Positions 23,181 to 35,502 of a stretch of DNA of 64,000 nt are shown here, piece after piece. How positions within the stretch are numbered: position 1 is the first letter of the stretch; each line of letters begins with the position of its first letter. The stretch covers positions 1 to 64,000 of the forward strand of contig BDDD01000350.1 of assembly GCA_001972305.1 (NCBI GenBank), given 5' to 3'. The translations under genes were made by a program, and so were the position numbers. The notes below the pieces were generated by a model that was given only the letters and a program-made list of their open reading frames with translations, was not told the origin of the DNA and ran no database searches. The stretch is from Cephalotus follicularis (Eukaryota; Streptophyta; Magnoliopsida; Oxalidales; Cephalotaceae).

Positions 23181-24414
23181 CAGGTTGACATGTGGGGTAC
23201 AATTTTCATTTAGTGAGAGGTTAGCATCTGGGAGATGTTACTTTGCTAGAGAACATTTTATTTGGTGGACAAATCGCACTTCTTTAGAAGAGGGTCCAAG
23301 CATCCCCATAATAAAATGTTCCGATCAAAGGGTAGAGTATTGAACAAATAAGTGCCGTTGGTATTTATTGGGAGAGAGAGCTTAGGGGCTTATTGGCCTT
23401 GGGAATCACCATACCTTATTGGGCTGAAGTTAGGTCAATTAAAGGCTAAGTTTGGGGCGGCCCAATGAATGCTCCACAGTCTACAATTTTTTATTAAGAC
23501 TTGGTAAAGTCAATGGTCTGTTCAACACACTTGTAATTCAAAAGGCTTGGCACTCATTGAATGGGAGAAGGCACTGGGTTTGTGGTTAAGTGGGGAGAGA
23601 AATAAAAGTCTTTAGTCATGTCTCATTAACACATAAGAGTTTTCGCAAGACTTCCTTACCACACTTCATTCTCTCCTTCACCCGTCAGCCAAGAGCTCTG
23701 TTTCTCTTCTTCTATTCTAGCCGTCTCACTTGTCCACCATTGAACGACTAACAGAGCTTTAAGCTCTAGAAGAGAGATAAAAATCTCAACCTCCTCTCAC
23801 CCTCCAATATCACAATAGGTGGAAATTTTTTACATAATGTATTCAATCTTTACATATAGAGATTCTTAATTTAGGAAAAAAACACTATAAACCTTTCTCT
23901 TCCATGATCCTTTGAGGCCGTCATACCTTGAAGCATTTTGGAGAAGTTTTGAAGCTTGGAATAAAGATTTGAGGGAGCACATGAAGGAATCAGAAGAAGA
24001 CTTAGGTAATGCCTTCTAATCCTTCTCTTCCATCTCTTTTGTGTTGGTTGTTGTTGGTTTTTTCTTAGGGTTCAAGCTGGGGTTTGTGGTTCCATGAGAG
24101 AACCCTAGCAAACACTGAGGGTTTCGGTTTGTAAAGGGCACGGGTTAGGAGTTGTTGGACTAGGGTTTTGGTGTGCAAACCCTAGCCCAATTCTTTGTGT
24201 GTCCGAAGCTTAGGTTAATGAAACCCTCGGTCCACTCGTGCCTATTTGTTGCTTGGATATTTAAATTGGTTCAAGTGGAAGCTTAATTAGAGATCTTTGG
24301 ACAAATTGGGACATAGGACATTAGGATGTCTCATTGCTCGAGGACTAGTTGATTAAAAAGTTAAATTTGTAACACTAAAAGCCTAAGTCTCTAATTGAAT
24401 CAATCCATATTGAG
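23181..24414. repeat. Repeat shared with 49790-50545, no gene
   Basis: No protein is recognisable. The part from about 23640 to 24330 resembles 49790-50545 in the same orientation. Shared features are a CT-rich stretch with TCTCTC and TTCTTCT, then CACCCTCCA with AGGTGGA, then GAAGCTT and GAAG-rich purine sequence, a TTCT..CTTCTC block, a TGGTTTT..AGGTT block and AATTAGAGATC. Both copies lie beside pieces of the split copia element, so this may be part of a copia LTR or leader. Assignment uncertain. Confidence 0.35.
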
Positions 24415-24590
24415 CGTTCACAATAGTTAACCTTTCCATCCTCTCCAATATTTCTGATAAAGAGTCATTTGCACCCGATGGGAACACTTCCCTCTGGTGT
24501 ATCCACCAATTCCCAGACTCACTTAGAGTACGTTGAGTCCATTTTAGATTTCATGGCTTCCTGCCATTTCACCGAGTCTATATCTGATAT

Positions 24591-25805
24591 TGTAGGTCCA
24601 CAATTAGCTTCCCTCAATTTAATACGAAAACAATATAGATATTTAAACAAGTATAAGCAACCAAAATAAATTGCAATTAAATAAAAGAGTAAGGGAAAAA
24701 GAGATGCAAACAATTCATAGTGGTTCGGCCAATAATGCTTACGTCAACTCTCCCAAGTAGCACTTGAGGTTCCACTAAGATTGTAATCCCCCGATCACAA
24801 TCCCAACTTCTGGATTTTTACAAGTTCAATCCTAACTCAGATTTTTGCGAGTTCAATCCTAAGTCCGATTTTTGCGAGCTAAATCCTAACTCTGAATTTA
24901 GGTACTAACGACCTGCTGTTACACAAATATTTTCAGTTGTATTGTGTTTGTTTTGAAACCTCTCAATGGTTGAAATTAAAAACAATAAGGCTCAAAAACA
25001 AGACTCGCAAGAATAGCACAAAGATAACTTTAGAAGGCTAATTTCTCTTTCTCAAGGTTTTGATTCTCTTCTTGTTGTTGTTCTTCACTTGATTCAGCCT
25101 CTATTTATAGGCTTTTTGTTGAATTTGACCGTTGCTTTCATCAAGGGCGCGTTGCAATCATTTATGGTTAATTCTACACCATTTCAGCACCTTCAAATTT
25201 TACAGATTTTGTGTCTGGCGCCCATTGGCGTTGACGTGCACGAATGCCGTTGACATCTATATCTGATTGCATTAACTCCTTTGGTTCTTTGCGTTGACTC
25301 CATAAGCTTCTGTTCCATTTCTGCTTTATTCATGTTGGCGCGTATGTATGGCGTTGACGCGAATGTAATTTTTGTTGACTTCATTTCCCGTGTGCGTTAA
25401 CGTCCACTTCAATGTATATTTTGAGTATCCTTTTGCATTGACGTCTCAAAAACGCCAATATGTCTTCATGTTAACGTTTTAAGCCACTGTCTGAAATTCG
25501 CACCTTTTGGCGTTGACGTCTTCAGAGTGGCGTTGACACCAATATTTCCAAACCTAGCACGTTGATGAGAATAATCTATATGTTGACAAAAATCATCTGG
25601 CAAAGCCCAGAACACATGCTTAACTCCAGCACGTTGACACCTACTATCTAGGCATTGATGCCAATATGTCTGTTCTACATATTTTGCTTGTTTTTTCACT
25701 TAGTACTTTACTTGAATGTTTTATTTAAGCATTCCTTCAGATTAACAAAAGTGTTAGGTGCTTTGTTATCATCAAAACCAAGATTATAACATATAAATGT
25801 CAACA
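24591..25805 (-). repeat. Solo Sirevirus-type LTR, TSD GATAT
   Basis: Plus-strand boundaries are TGTAGGTCCACAATTAGC and ATAAATGTCAACA. In sense it starts TGTTGACATTTATATG with the GGTTTTGATGATAACAAA motif shared with the LTRs at 4897 and 62232. It is 1215 bp, flanked by identical GATAT at 24586-24590 and 25806-25810. No coding region lies inside, so it is a solo LTR. Towards its sense end it contains the GCCGAACCACTATGAATTG block, which has a counterpart near 63100. It carries a palindrome array with a GTTGAC core. Confidence 0.9.
25225..25662 (-). promoter_or_regulatory. Palindrome array (GTTGAC variant) in the solo Sirevirus LTR
   Basis: GTTGAC-type cores pair at 25230/25249 (19 bp), 25512/25532 (20), 25561/25582 (21) and 25633/25654 (21). 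Flanks are GGCG and ACG as in other arrays. The GTCGAC to GTTGAC change is what deamination of a methylated CpG would give. The array lies about 145-580 bases from the sense start. Confidence 0.55.
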
Positions 25806-26523
25806 GATATAGCTCCTAGGAAACTCGTTGGATCATCATCCATAAGATTTACCTCTTAGGTTCCCTCTATGAGAAAACTTCTATAGTACTTGTCGGGCTT
25901 CTTAGGTTTTCTTGTAACGCCCCTAATCTGAATTCACTTTATGCCCAAAGCGTGTCTCTAGGAATCGGTGCGTTACGTGTGGGTGAAACCTTTAATCCTT
26001 TAACAATCATACTAATTGCTAACATTTATCAAACCTCTCATAATGTCACACCCCGTTCCCTTTAACGACATATAAGTCATGGCAATAAACATAATAATCA
26101 GCTCATATAAAAATATGGAAAATTTAAAACTTTCTAATCATATATGATCATTTCATTTCATTGCGGAAGCATATGATTATAAGCTGAAATTTAAATACGT
26201 AACATGCATCCCATACTACATGTTACAACAACATAACATAATTGTTGATAATTGCCCTCAAAACGGAGCATGAACTGAACGATACAATACATTTAATCCA
26301 TTAATACAACATCCAGTTTAACATTTCTCAAAGGAGACACAACTTAATGCCTTTCCGTTTTCCCCCAAGCTCCAGCAATGTCAATCCACTGCATCAATCT
26401 GAAATTGTAGGGGGTTAGCCTTTGTCCTCACTCGGCTAAGTAGAGAAAATATAAATGCACATTGGGGACAACGATAATAAATGACATGAAATGAATGCAT
26501 TATGATGCAATACTATATATATA

Positions 26524-28440
26524 CACTAAAGGAACATGCCAGGGGAGGGAGCTAGGGTAGAGAACGTAACACTACGTCTTGCCAAGAGTCCCGGGCAGGG
26601 GATGCCAACACCACCCAACACAACATGACGTATCACAAGTCAGGCCTGCACCTCCATCCTAACACATGCCTTCCCCGGACGAGCCATCCTCGGGCATGTA
26701 CTCATTGGACGACTAACCTCGGACATGTCCTCCCCGGGCATGTCCTTCCCGGGCATGTCCGTCCTGGGCATGTCCTCCCCGAACAACACGTTCTCCTCAG
26801 ACGTCTCCTCGGACAACATGTTCTCCTCGGACAGAGCCCGACAGCAAGTGCCAGACCACAACTTAAACGAACCCAGCCCTAACAACTCTAAGGTCAGGAC
26901 ACGACCACCCCAGGTTGACCCCAGCCCCGAGGAGATCCCCTGACCTGCACGACCTCGGGTAACCTTCTCGCTAAACAAGCAGAAGATCGTGACACAGTGT
27001 TTCAAGTTAAAACACGAAATCTCTTCATTAAACACAATAAATCTTCTCAGGAACACATCACATTATCATTCCTATATATATATATATATATAAGGTTCAC
27101 AAGTATCGTCCCCTGCTCGAAGCCGAGGACCCATACAAAGGAATATCATTTCCACCTTAGGCCGAGGACCATACAACAAAAGAATAAAACCCATATGCCC
27201 CCATGAATGCATGGAAGGATGAGCCCGTGAAGCCGGTAGCTCTACTTATACCCCGTAGAAAACCTTGTCAACCCAAAAGACTGCCCTGGCAGCCGTAGCA
27301 GATTCCTCGGCAAAACAACTGGGAGGGGATGACCATAGCTGCCGTGTGACGACTCGACCCTCAGGATAGCCAACTCGGACGCACCACCCAGCAGGAAGGA
27401 GGAATTTCCCATCTCCTCTAAGCCAAAAGCGGCATGCAAAACACGCCTCAACAGCGCCAAAACGCAAGGCAGAGAAGAAGCAAACAAGAAATGGCATAAC
27501 TGTAAATAACCCATACATTTAAAACAATTTCAAAACACATCGTTTAACTAAAAGGGACATAACAGTCACTGCCCAAATGCACCGTTCCACTAAAGGAACG
27601 CGCCAGGGAAGGGAGTCGGGGCAGAGGACGCAACACTACGCCTTGCCAGGGGTCCCGGGACGGGGATGCCAACATCTCACAGCACAAAACGACACACATG
27701 AGCCAGGCCTGCACCTCATCCTAAGACATGCCTTCCCCGGACGAGCTGTCCTCGGGCCTGTCCTCATTGGACGACTGACGACTGACATGTCCACCTCGGG
27801 AATGACTCCCTGGGCATGACCTCCCCAGGCATGCCTCCCCTGGCATGACCTCCCCGGGCATGCATGGCATTTCCTTCTTGGACAACACGTTCTCCTCGGA
27901 CGTCTCCTCGAACAACATGCTCTCCTCGGACAAAGCCCGACGACATAAGCCAGAGCACAACATAAATCATCCCAGCACTAACCCTGAGGTCAGGATACGA
28001 ACTCCACAGGTTGACCCCCGCCCCGGGGAGATCCCCCAACCTGCCCGACCTCGGGTAACCTTCTCGATAACAACAGAAAAACGTAACATAACGTTTCAAA
28101 TAAAAACACAATTTCTCATCATTTAAACACAACAATCATCAAGAGAACACATCATATTAACATTTCAAAAGAATATATATCCAGTTCATCAAAAACATCG
28201 TCCCCTGGTCACAAGCTAGGGACTCATACAAAAGAATATCGTATCCTGCCCAGGACTGGGACCATACAACAAAAGAACAAAAAACCCATATGCCCCCATG
28301 AATGCATGCAAGGACGAGCCCGTGAAGCCAGCAGCTCTGCACATCTCCCGCAGACTACCTTGTCAACCCATAAGACAGCCCTGGCAGCCACAACAGCTTC
28401 CTCTACAAAATAATTGGGAGGGGATTAGTCTAAATGACTA
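26524..28440 (-). repeat. About 1.05 kb unit in two tandem copies
   Basis: Unit 1 starts CACTAAAGGAACATGCCAGG (about 26524) and unit 2 CACTAAAGGAACGCGCCAGG (about 27587). Each continues through a 15-bp minisatellite, the TAACCTTCTCG block, an AT-rich stretch and ATGCCCCCATGAATGCATG, then GAGCCCGTGAAGCC. A linker of about 340 bases follows, complete in copy 1 and truncated in copy 2. Open frames in the GC-rich parts (up to 138 codons, Cys-poor, built from PGKDMPG-like units) are products of the minisatellite, not genes. Confidence 0.75.
26690..26835. repeat. 15-bp minisatellite in unit 1
   Basis: A run of units built on GGGCATGTCCTTCCC, grading into GACAACATGTTCTCCTCG-type units. A GC-rich island in AT-rich surroundings. 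The counterparts are at 27775-27930 and, inverted, at 31215-31350; unit order and number differ among the three. Confidence 0.7.
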
Positions 28441-28719
28441 GTGAGCAAGAACAAGCATTCTCTAGAGCATCCACAACCACTGGACGCACAAGGAAAGGAA
28501 ATGTAAACGAGCCCCACTGGGCAAAACATAACAAGTTAGGGGATAAACAAAGGAACACAAACTCAACAATATCACAAGGCTCCACTCGTCAGAGTCTGCC
28601 AAAGGAAAAGAGAGTTAAACATCAATAAATAGAGGATTCAACAAAAGATAGCATCACAAGTTAAAACAATTGTGCCCAAGGTAAACAAGAGAAGAGGAAC
28701 AACACCATAATATCCCGTG

Positions 28720-28985
28720 GTCAACAGCCATACCAGGCAAAACATACACATCAACCGCCATACCAGGCAAACACACACATCTATCCAGGCCTCGCCTGCT
28801 AGAGTCTATCCAGACCTCGTCCGCTAGTATCTATCCGGGCCTTGCCTGCTATCCACCACAGAATCAGTGGTCTGCCGCCATACCAGGCCGAACACATACT
28901 GACACACCACCTATCCGGGCCTTGCCCACTGGAATCTATCTGGACCTCATTTGCTATTATCTATCCGGGCCTCGCCCGCTAACCC
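28720..28985. repeat. 26-30 bp minisatellite
   Basis: Two interleaved unit types occur: CCGCCATACCAGGCAAAACA (about 28725, 28752, and again near 28876) and CTATCCAGGCCTCGCCTGCTAG (near 28780, 28806, 28831, 28911, 28937, 28961). Units vary by transitions. No coding sense. Confidence 0.65.
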
Positions 28986-30809
28986 CAGCCAAATGGAAAG
29001 GAACGGAGTACTCCCCTGCACTCAACGCAGCATACCATTATAGACAATAGTACACTACAGATCCAAGTATGGAACCCGGGGCAGTTCCCCAAAGCATCCC
29101 ATCATAGACAATGAGAATGCTAAGGAGAGTTGGTTCTCGGATGTACACTTTACCACCGACCGAACCCATGCATTCCGTCCGCACATCCCAGTGTAATGCA
29201 TCCGCACATCCCAATGCATCCCACATACCAGAGGAACCAAGAACCAAGAACCATCCGAGCTCTCAAGCTCTGCCAAGAACAGGATAATGTTTAGCATAAA
29301 AATGTATGATTTTAATGATTTATTTATAATATTTTTATGCTTGGAATAGACTACTGTGGTTGTGTTTATTTGATTTTCAGGTATTATGTTAATTATTGTT
29401 GAATAAGAGAAAATGGAGATAAAACGCTACTTTTCGAGTTAAAGTGGTTTGAAGTCAAAAATCGGTTAAAGAGTACACCCACTTAAGCGAGAGAAGTAAA
29501 AATTTAAGGCTCAGAAGATATTGAATATTGGGCTCATTTTGTTCATAAAATTATTTGGAGCAGTTTTAATTATTGGGTTAAAACCTTCCGGAGTCCAGAC
29601 GGAGAGATACAGTCAAAAAGTTGATTTTGGTTATAATTATGCTTTCATCACTTATTACCAAAATGCCATCAATTCCCATCCCAAATTTTGACACCTGCAT
29701 TGTAACAATTCAGCCTCCCATTTCATGATGCCATGAGTCCATGCATGCCACTTACATTCACCAATCCATGCACCATCAATTCTTCAGCCCAGCATCCTTA
29801 TACTCAATTCTTTGCCGCATGTAGTCTTCAACGCCAAAGTCCATGCACCATGCGCATCAAGCCTCCATACAACCCATCCATGCAAGCAATCAGCCCATAT
29901 GAGCTTCATGCATCTGCTTCAACGCCAAAGCCCATGCGATATGCACAACCTCTGCAAATGCGGAAAAATAAAGCGAGCGCCTCACGTTTTATGCTTTAGG
30001 TTTTAAGTGGTGGTGTGATATACTTCGCCTAGGTTGGATAAATTATAACTAGTTTACGTTTCCCTGCGTTCGACCCGTTACTGCATGATCCGTGCACTTG
30101 CGGCTATAAATTTTAAAACATTCTTTTTACGTGAACAGATAACAACATGAACAAGGGTAACAGCGATACAAATCCCACAGAAAAATGTTAGAATAGAGGA
30201 TACCAACAAGCACACGAGATATGAAGTAAAAGAAGGAAGAGAGTGTCCCACTCACAAATCGCCTCAGGTCACCGTCGACCAAACCCAAGTTGCTCAGTCA
30301 CAGCAACAGGTTCCTCGTCTGCAAACTAACACATATCAGATCAAGAAGAAGACATAACACATGCATGAACAAAAAACATAACCAGCCAAACCAGGCAATC
30401 ATCCCCCTCCTCTATCCCAGCGCAACGTGCCACCTCACAACACGAACCAGGGAAGAGGAGAGCTCACCTTCACAGCTCAAAAGAAAAGAGAGCAACCAAA
30501 ACGCTCACAAAGAGGGAAAGAAGAAGAAGAAACCAGCTCTTTCTCTCACTTCTAACTTCTCTGTCTCAAACCGAACTCCTCTTACCAAGATGGCTTTGCC
30601 AGCCCACATACCGATTGCCACAACTTACCCCAATGTATAATTGGGAACAACAAGCTTCCTCAAGTAGCTATCCATTAAAACAATATAATAACCCAAACTT
30701 AACCATGTCCACATGTTTAAACAACTTACCATAAACCCCACTTTAGTCCTTTCCATGCCAAACAATGCCTTAAGATAAAATCCTCTAAAAAAAGGTACGG
30801 GGTATTACA
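28986..30809 (-). other. Remainder of the LTR-like half of B, no gene
   Basis: On the minus strand it starts TGTAATACCCCGTACC at 30809 and runs through AT-rich sequence. An apparent insert of unknown origin lies at about 29290-30125, with a CTGCGTTCGACCCGTTACTGC stretch near 30063 that recalls other plant retroelement LTRs. Frames of 60-117 codons have no recognisable domains. A hairpin with 11-base arms (AGCATAAAAAT) lies near 29294-29343. Confidence 0.4.
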
Positions 30810-31762
30810 TGCCAGCTTCACGGGCTCGTCCTTGCATGAATTCATGGGGGCATATGGGTTTTATTCTTTTGTTGAATGGTCCTCGCCTGAGAAGGAAATG
30901 ATATTCTTTTGTATGGGTCCTCGGCTTCGAGCAGAGGATGATACTTGTGAACTTGATATATATATATATATTGGAATGATAATGTGATGTGTTCTTGAGA
31001 TGATTTATTGTTTAATGAAGAGATTTCGTGTTTTTACTTGAAACGCTGTGTTCCGATATTCTGCTTGTTTACCGAGAAGGTTACCCGAGGTCGGGCAGGT
31101 GGGGGGATATCCCCAGGGTTGGGGTCAACCTGTGGGGCTCATGTCCTGACCTCAAGGTTGTTAGGGCTGGGTTGGTTTATGTTGTGGTCTGGCAGTTGTC
31201 GTCGGGCTCTGTTCGAGGAGAACATGTTGTCCGAGGAGAACGTGTTTTCCAGGGAGAACATGCCCGGGAAGGACATACTCGCGAGAAGGACATACCCGGG
31301 AAGGACATGCCTGGGGTGGACATGCCCGGGGAGGACATGTCTGAGGTTAGTCGTCCAATGAGGACATGCCCAAGGATGGATCCTTTGGGGAAGGCATGTC
31401 TTAGGATGGAGCTGCAGGCCTGGCTTGTGATACGTCGTGTTGTGTTAGGTGGTGTTGGCATCACCTGCCCGGGACCCCTGGCAAGACGTAGTGTTAGGTT
31501 CTCTGCCATGGCTCCCTCCCATGGCGGGTTCCTTTAGTGGAACAGTGCGTTTGGGCAGTGGTTGTTATGTGTGTCCCCTTTAGTTAAACGGTGAGTTTGA
31601 ATGGTTTTGTGTAGGGGTTAATTACAGTTATGCCATTTCCTGTTTTATTTTCTTCCCTGCCAGGATTTGTGGCGTTGTTTTGGCTTAGAGGAGATGGGAA
31701 TTTCCTCCTTCCTGTCGGGCGATTAGTCCGAGGTGGTTATCCTGAGGGACGGCTCGTCACAT
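30810..31762 (+). repeat. Inverted copy of the 1.05 kb unit
   Basis: Reverse complement of about 27350-28325: it begins CAGCTTCACGGGCTCG, passes ATTCATGGGGGCATATGGG, a TA run, TTACCCGAGGTCGGGCAGG and the 15-bp minisatellite, and ends GACGGCTCGTCACATA. With the tandem copies 2.4-4 kb to its left it forms long inverted repeats. Its left end coincides exactly with the LTR-like terminus at 30809, so one event truncated it there. Confidence 0.75.
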
Positions 31763-31919
31763 ATACAATACGTATGTGTATGTGTATATCGATCACTAAT
31801 TGAGCAACCACGCAATCCATCAATCATGTCCTCAAAGGACCCATCAATCCATCAAGTCACAAGGGACCAATCAATCTATCAATCATGTTACATCGAACAA
31901 AAAATCAATCCATGGATGC

Positions 31920-32570
31920 ATCCACTCTGTGTTTAGCTCCCGGTTACTTCCACTCTATGTTTAGTAACCCGGTTACTTCCGCTCTGCGTTTAGTAACCGC
32001 CGAATGTGGGAGTGCCTAGCTACTTGCACTCTGTGTTTAGTAGCCCGGTTACTTCTGCTCTTCATTTAGTAACCATTGTACAGGAAACCCTAGCTGCTTC
32101 CACTTTGTTTTTAGTAGCCCACACATATGAAATTCCTAGTTACTTCCACTATGTGTTTAGTAACTAATGCGAAATTCCCATCATAATCCATCAATCAATC
32201 AATCCAGTCAAACGATCCATTACAGTCGAACATGTCACAATGGACAAACAATCTAATACAGTCAAACATGTCGCAATGGAGAAACAATCACTCAGTCGAT
32301 CAGTCATGGCACAAAGGACAACACTCCAAACGGGGATGCTTCCTCTCTGTGTTTAGCACCCGGTCACTTCCACTCTTTGTTTGGCAACCCGGTTACTTCC
32401 TCTCTACGTTTAGTAGCCGCCACAACAATCAATCAGTCAATCAGTCACTCTAGGGATGCTTCCACTCTATGTGTAGCACCTGGTTACTTCCACTCTGTGT
32501 TTAGCAACCCAGTTACTTCTGCTCTGCATTTAGTAACTGCCAAAATGTGGGACTCCCTGGTTACTTCCAC
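31920..32570. repeat. Hairpin-forming 29-30 bp minisatellite, left part
   Basis: Degenerate units read GGTTACTTCCACTCTGTGTT followed by TAGTAACC. Each unit can fold on itself because GGTTACT pairs with AGTAACC. They are separated by CAATCAATC-type short repeats (31816-31900, 32180-32320). The array is cut at 32570 by solo LTR C and continues at 44126, which proves the minisatellite predates C. Confidence 0.75.
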
Positions 32571-33150
32571 TGTAACGCCCCCGATCCGAGTCAACTAAAT
32601 GGTCAAAGCAAATCTTGAGGAGTCGGTGTGTTACGTTGGGTGTGAAACCCGTGCATCCTTTAGCATTATTTTCTAATGCTAACATACATCATCAACTCAT
32701 ACTCTTCACCATAGACATATCACAGGATCTAAATCATGCTATTCAACATCTTCCATAGCCTTGAATTTAAACATTTCATGGAAACATCTTATCTAAAGAT
32801 GTCATAAACTATACATTCTCATACATTTGCATAGGATCAACATATACTGCAGCGGAAAACATTGTCTTATTCCATTTTAAAGCATTTATACAAACACTAT
32901 TGTATAGTACATTTCATTCACAAACTTCTTCTTAAGAGCTCCCTCTAAAGCTCGCATTCTCCATTTAATACTTTCCTGAAAACATTTTATTTGAAAACAA
33001 CTGTAATAACCGCAATTTCAATTCATGTATTTTGTACCCAACGATGAATAAAATGTACTTTTGAGATGTTATGTTGGTTACCTTTTTGAATAGAACAAAG
33101 TTGGAATAAAATTCTTAGATGAAAAATTAAAGAAATAATTTCTGGTGCCA

Positions 33151-33270
33151 AACCGCCGACGCCTAACTCCTTACCATCGACGCTTTAAGCCCTGACACGT
33201 GTCCAAACGCGCAGTTGAAGGCTGAGTTATGACGCACAAACTGCCGACGCCAAAGAGAAAATCGTCGATG
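33151..33270 (+). promoter_or_regulatory. Proximal palindrome array, 5' LTR of D
   Basis: GCCGAC at 33155 pairs with ATCGAC at 33176 (21 bp); GCCGAC at 33243 pairs with GTCGAT at 33264 (21 bp). The same positions in the 3' LTR have GTCGAC where this copy has ATCGAC, so CpG decay is visible between the two LTRs. GCCGAC is itself a DRE/CRT core recognised by plant CBF/DREB factors. Confidence 0.65.
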
Positions 33271-34214
33271 CTTCGCGCGGTGTCAGGAATGTGGTACACG
33301 CCTGTTAGAACATAGCAGTGGCGCCAAATGGATTCCATGAGAGCAAAGTGACCTGTAAACGTGTCAGTGCACACCAGAAGCCTTCACCAGCTGGGTAACA
33401 TGCAAGGATAGAGCCTTGCATGTGACCTAAAAGCCTGCAACCTGCTACGTACCAGAAAACAAAGAAAAGAATAAACGGAAGAGTGCATGAATGAGGGAGA
33501 GAGAAATGTGCATTGAAGGTTGGAGAAATCTGGCGAAATGAAGGACACACTTTTGACCATTTTATACCAACTGTGAGAGGTTGGATGAGAGTGTTAGAAA
33601 ACACTGAGAGATTGAGAGACAACCTGGACAATTGTTGGAAGATTGCTAGAGGTTGAAGGAACTTGAAATTCAAAGGGGGGGAAACTTGGAGCATAACCTG
33701 GAATTGGTAAGTAATCCAAAATTTCTTGATGTTGTTAACGTCGTTAGTAGTGTATTACCCTGATGTTAGCACCACACTGCCACTGTTAACATGATTATGA
33801 AGGATAAAGCATGGAAGAGGAGATTGAATGTTGTATTTGTTAGAAATTAGAAAGTTGAACTTAGAAGTTAATTATTAAACTTCTGATTCAATTTGTTGAT
33901 GTTGTCATGGTTAGATAACTAGCCTCACGTACTGGATTTGTATCTAAAACCTGTTAACATGCAATTAAGTAGATTAATTCTGCAATTTTGGAAGATTGAA
34001 GGAGAGTGAAGAACTTTTGGACCTAGAGAGAGAAATCAATTTGATTTGATTTCGGGACTACTTTAAAGGTAGGGGTTTTGACATGTTTTTGAACATATAA
34101 CATGTATGGTGTGTAGTGATGGTTAATACTTGATTGCCTGTTGAATTGAACAGAGTTTGGAGTGATTTTGTGCATCCCCTGTTTTGAGATTTCTCCTGGA
34201 ATTCTTAAGAACGC

Positions 34215-34375
34215 CAGAATCGCCGACGCTTAAGGTAAGACCGTCGATGTTTGGGTGTGGAAAACGGCTGTTAAGGCTTAGAATGTCGACGCTTAAGCTT
34301 TGATCATGCGTGTAGTGTCAACGCTTAGACAACAACTGTCGACGCTTACACAGAAACTGTCGACGCTTTAGAAGA
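34215..34375 (+). promoter_or_regulatory. Distal palindrome array, 5' LTR of D
   Basis: GCCGAC 34222 and GTCGAT 34243 are 21 bases apart. GTCGAC 34285 is followed by GTCAAC 34317 (32 bases), then GTCGAC 34338 and 34359, each 21 bases on. The right-hand three form a perfect 21-base-period run with CGCTTA flanks. Confidence 0.65.
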
Positions 34376-35490
34376 GTAAAAATAGAAATGTTCAGATTGA
34401 TTAATTGACTTGATTGTGGTTGCAATTATCCTTGATCTGCTATATTGTAACTATTGTTACTGTTATTTAATGAAATTACCACTGTTATATATATGTATTA
34501 AAGGATTTTACCAACTTAATGCTTAAAGCATAATTAATGATTTTTAACAACGGATTTCTAATAGAAAAACTTATCGTATACAACTGCTATTTCCCTCATA
34601 ATAGAGGCACTGTTACAGTTTAGTTCTCCCAAGAGAACCACTGACGGAAATGTTATATTTTGTAAAAAATTTAAACTACTATAATATTGCATATTATAGA
34701 TATATGTAATATTGTTACTGAATTGATTGTCTATGCTATTGCCGTTAGTCGAGTGATAGGAGACATCACTTGCTACGGAGGTGGTCCTATGTGCCAGGAG
34801 TTGGCTAAAGTATCCACCCAAACTGTCTACAATGCAGAACTTGATTGTTAAACTGCCCGCTAATGCTGGTAGTAACTGACCTGAACTATCATCTTCGGAG
34901 TGTAGGGTGATAGATAGGTTGTGCACAGTTGGTGCTAGGAGTTAGCGACATGTGACACCCAAACCACTGTACTGATTGATTGTACCCTTGTGTGGTATTC
35001 TTGCATTGCACTGTATATGGCCACTTGGCATGATTGCGTATATATTTGAATACTATATATATATGTCATTTTATTTAAACTTTCATGCATATTTACATTT
35101 ATAGATTCAATTACATGCTTTATCTTCCTACTTAGCCAAGTGAGGACAACGACTAACCCCCTATAATTTCAGATTAAGTGAAGGCATTTGGAAGGTGCTG
35201 TTGGAGCTTTTGGAGAGTTTTTATCTGCTTAAGGTTGTTATCCTTATGATTTGTATTTGTAATGAACGATTCGCACTCCATTGTTGTTTTACCTTTCCTT
35301 ATGTATAAGGATAATTTGATGGATTGTATACGCACGTAGTATGGGCTGCGTGCGGATCACTTGTAATCCAGTTTTAAATGCTTCCGTTTATATTGTTGAA
35401 TTGTTAATTGGAATGCTGGATTATTTTTACTTATTCCTGATATCACCACATATGTTGTCTAATATAATGGAATAATGGGGTGTGACAGCA

Positions 35491-35502
35491 TGGTATTAGA
35501 GC
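35491..35502 (+). other. Primer-binding site of element D
   Basis: TGGTATTAGAGC lies three bases after the LTR end. It matches the complement of plant initiator-methionine tRNA (TGGTATCAGAGC) with a single C to T change. Confidence 0.9.

Larger units (their letters stand above)
24415..25912 (-). pseudogene. Copia pol, downstream piece (integrase end to RT start), interrupted by a solo LTR
   Basis: Minus-strand 25912-25806 encodes the basic linker after integrase (KPKKPDKYYRSF). Minus-strand 24609-24415 encodes the RT start (VKWQEAMKSKMDS, WELVDTPEGSVPIGCK, IGEDGKVNY) with internal TGA stops. The two parts are separated by LTR 24591-25805 and resume in one frame across the GATAT duplication. 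The sequence left of 24415 no longer looks like pol. The upstream half of the same element is at 50897-53276; frame and sequence continuity across the 25 kb nest support one original element. Confidence 0.75.
33002..35487 (+). repeat. 5' LTR of element D
   Basis: 2486 bp. It aligns throughout with the 3' LTR at 40219-42348 with scattered, mostly transition differences and one 356-base segment (about 33663-34020) missing from the 3' copy. It carries palindrome arrays about 150-265 and 1220-1360 bases from the start, and a TATATATATGTATT sequence near 34485 that could serve as a TATA element. Frames of 67-129 codons inside are repeated in the 3' LTR only as broken versions. Confidence 0.95.

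Noticed and set aside
25913..26043. A TSD of five identical bases for block A
   Set aside because: The flanks are TTTCT and ATTCT, not identical; I rely on copia frame continuity and report the mismatch instead of claiming a perfect duplication.
26625..28135. Frames of 80-138 codons rich in Pro, Gly and Met
   Set aside because: They translate the 15-bp minisatellite; frames differ between the repeat copies and no domain is present.
29733..30006. 88-codon frame near a CTGCGTTCGACCC motif
   Set aside because: No known domain, His/Pro/Thr-rich low complexity, no supporting context as a host gene.
31008..31537. Frames of 110-169 codons in the inverted unit
   Set aside because: Same minisatellite read in the other orientation; not conserved in frame with the tandem copies.
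33305..33694. 129-codon minus-strand frame in the 5' LTR of D
   Set aside because: In the 3' LTR the corresponding frame is altered by the 356-base deletion; no domain; lies in U3 antisense.
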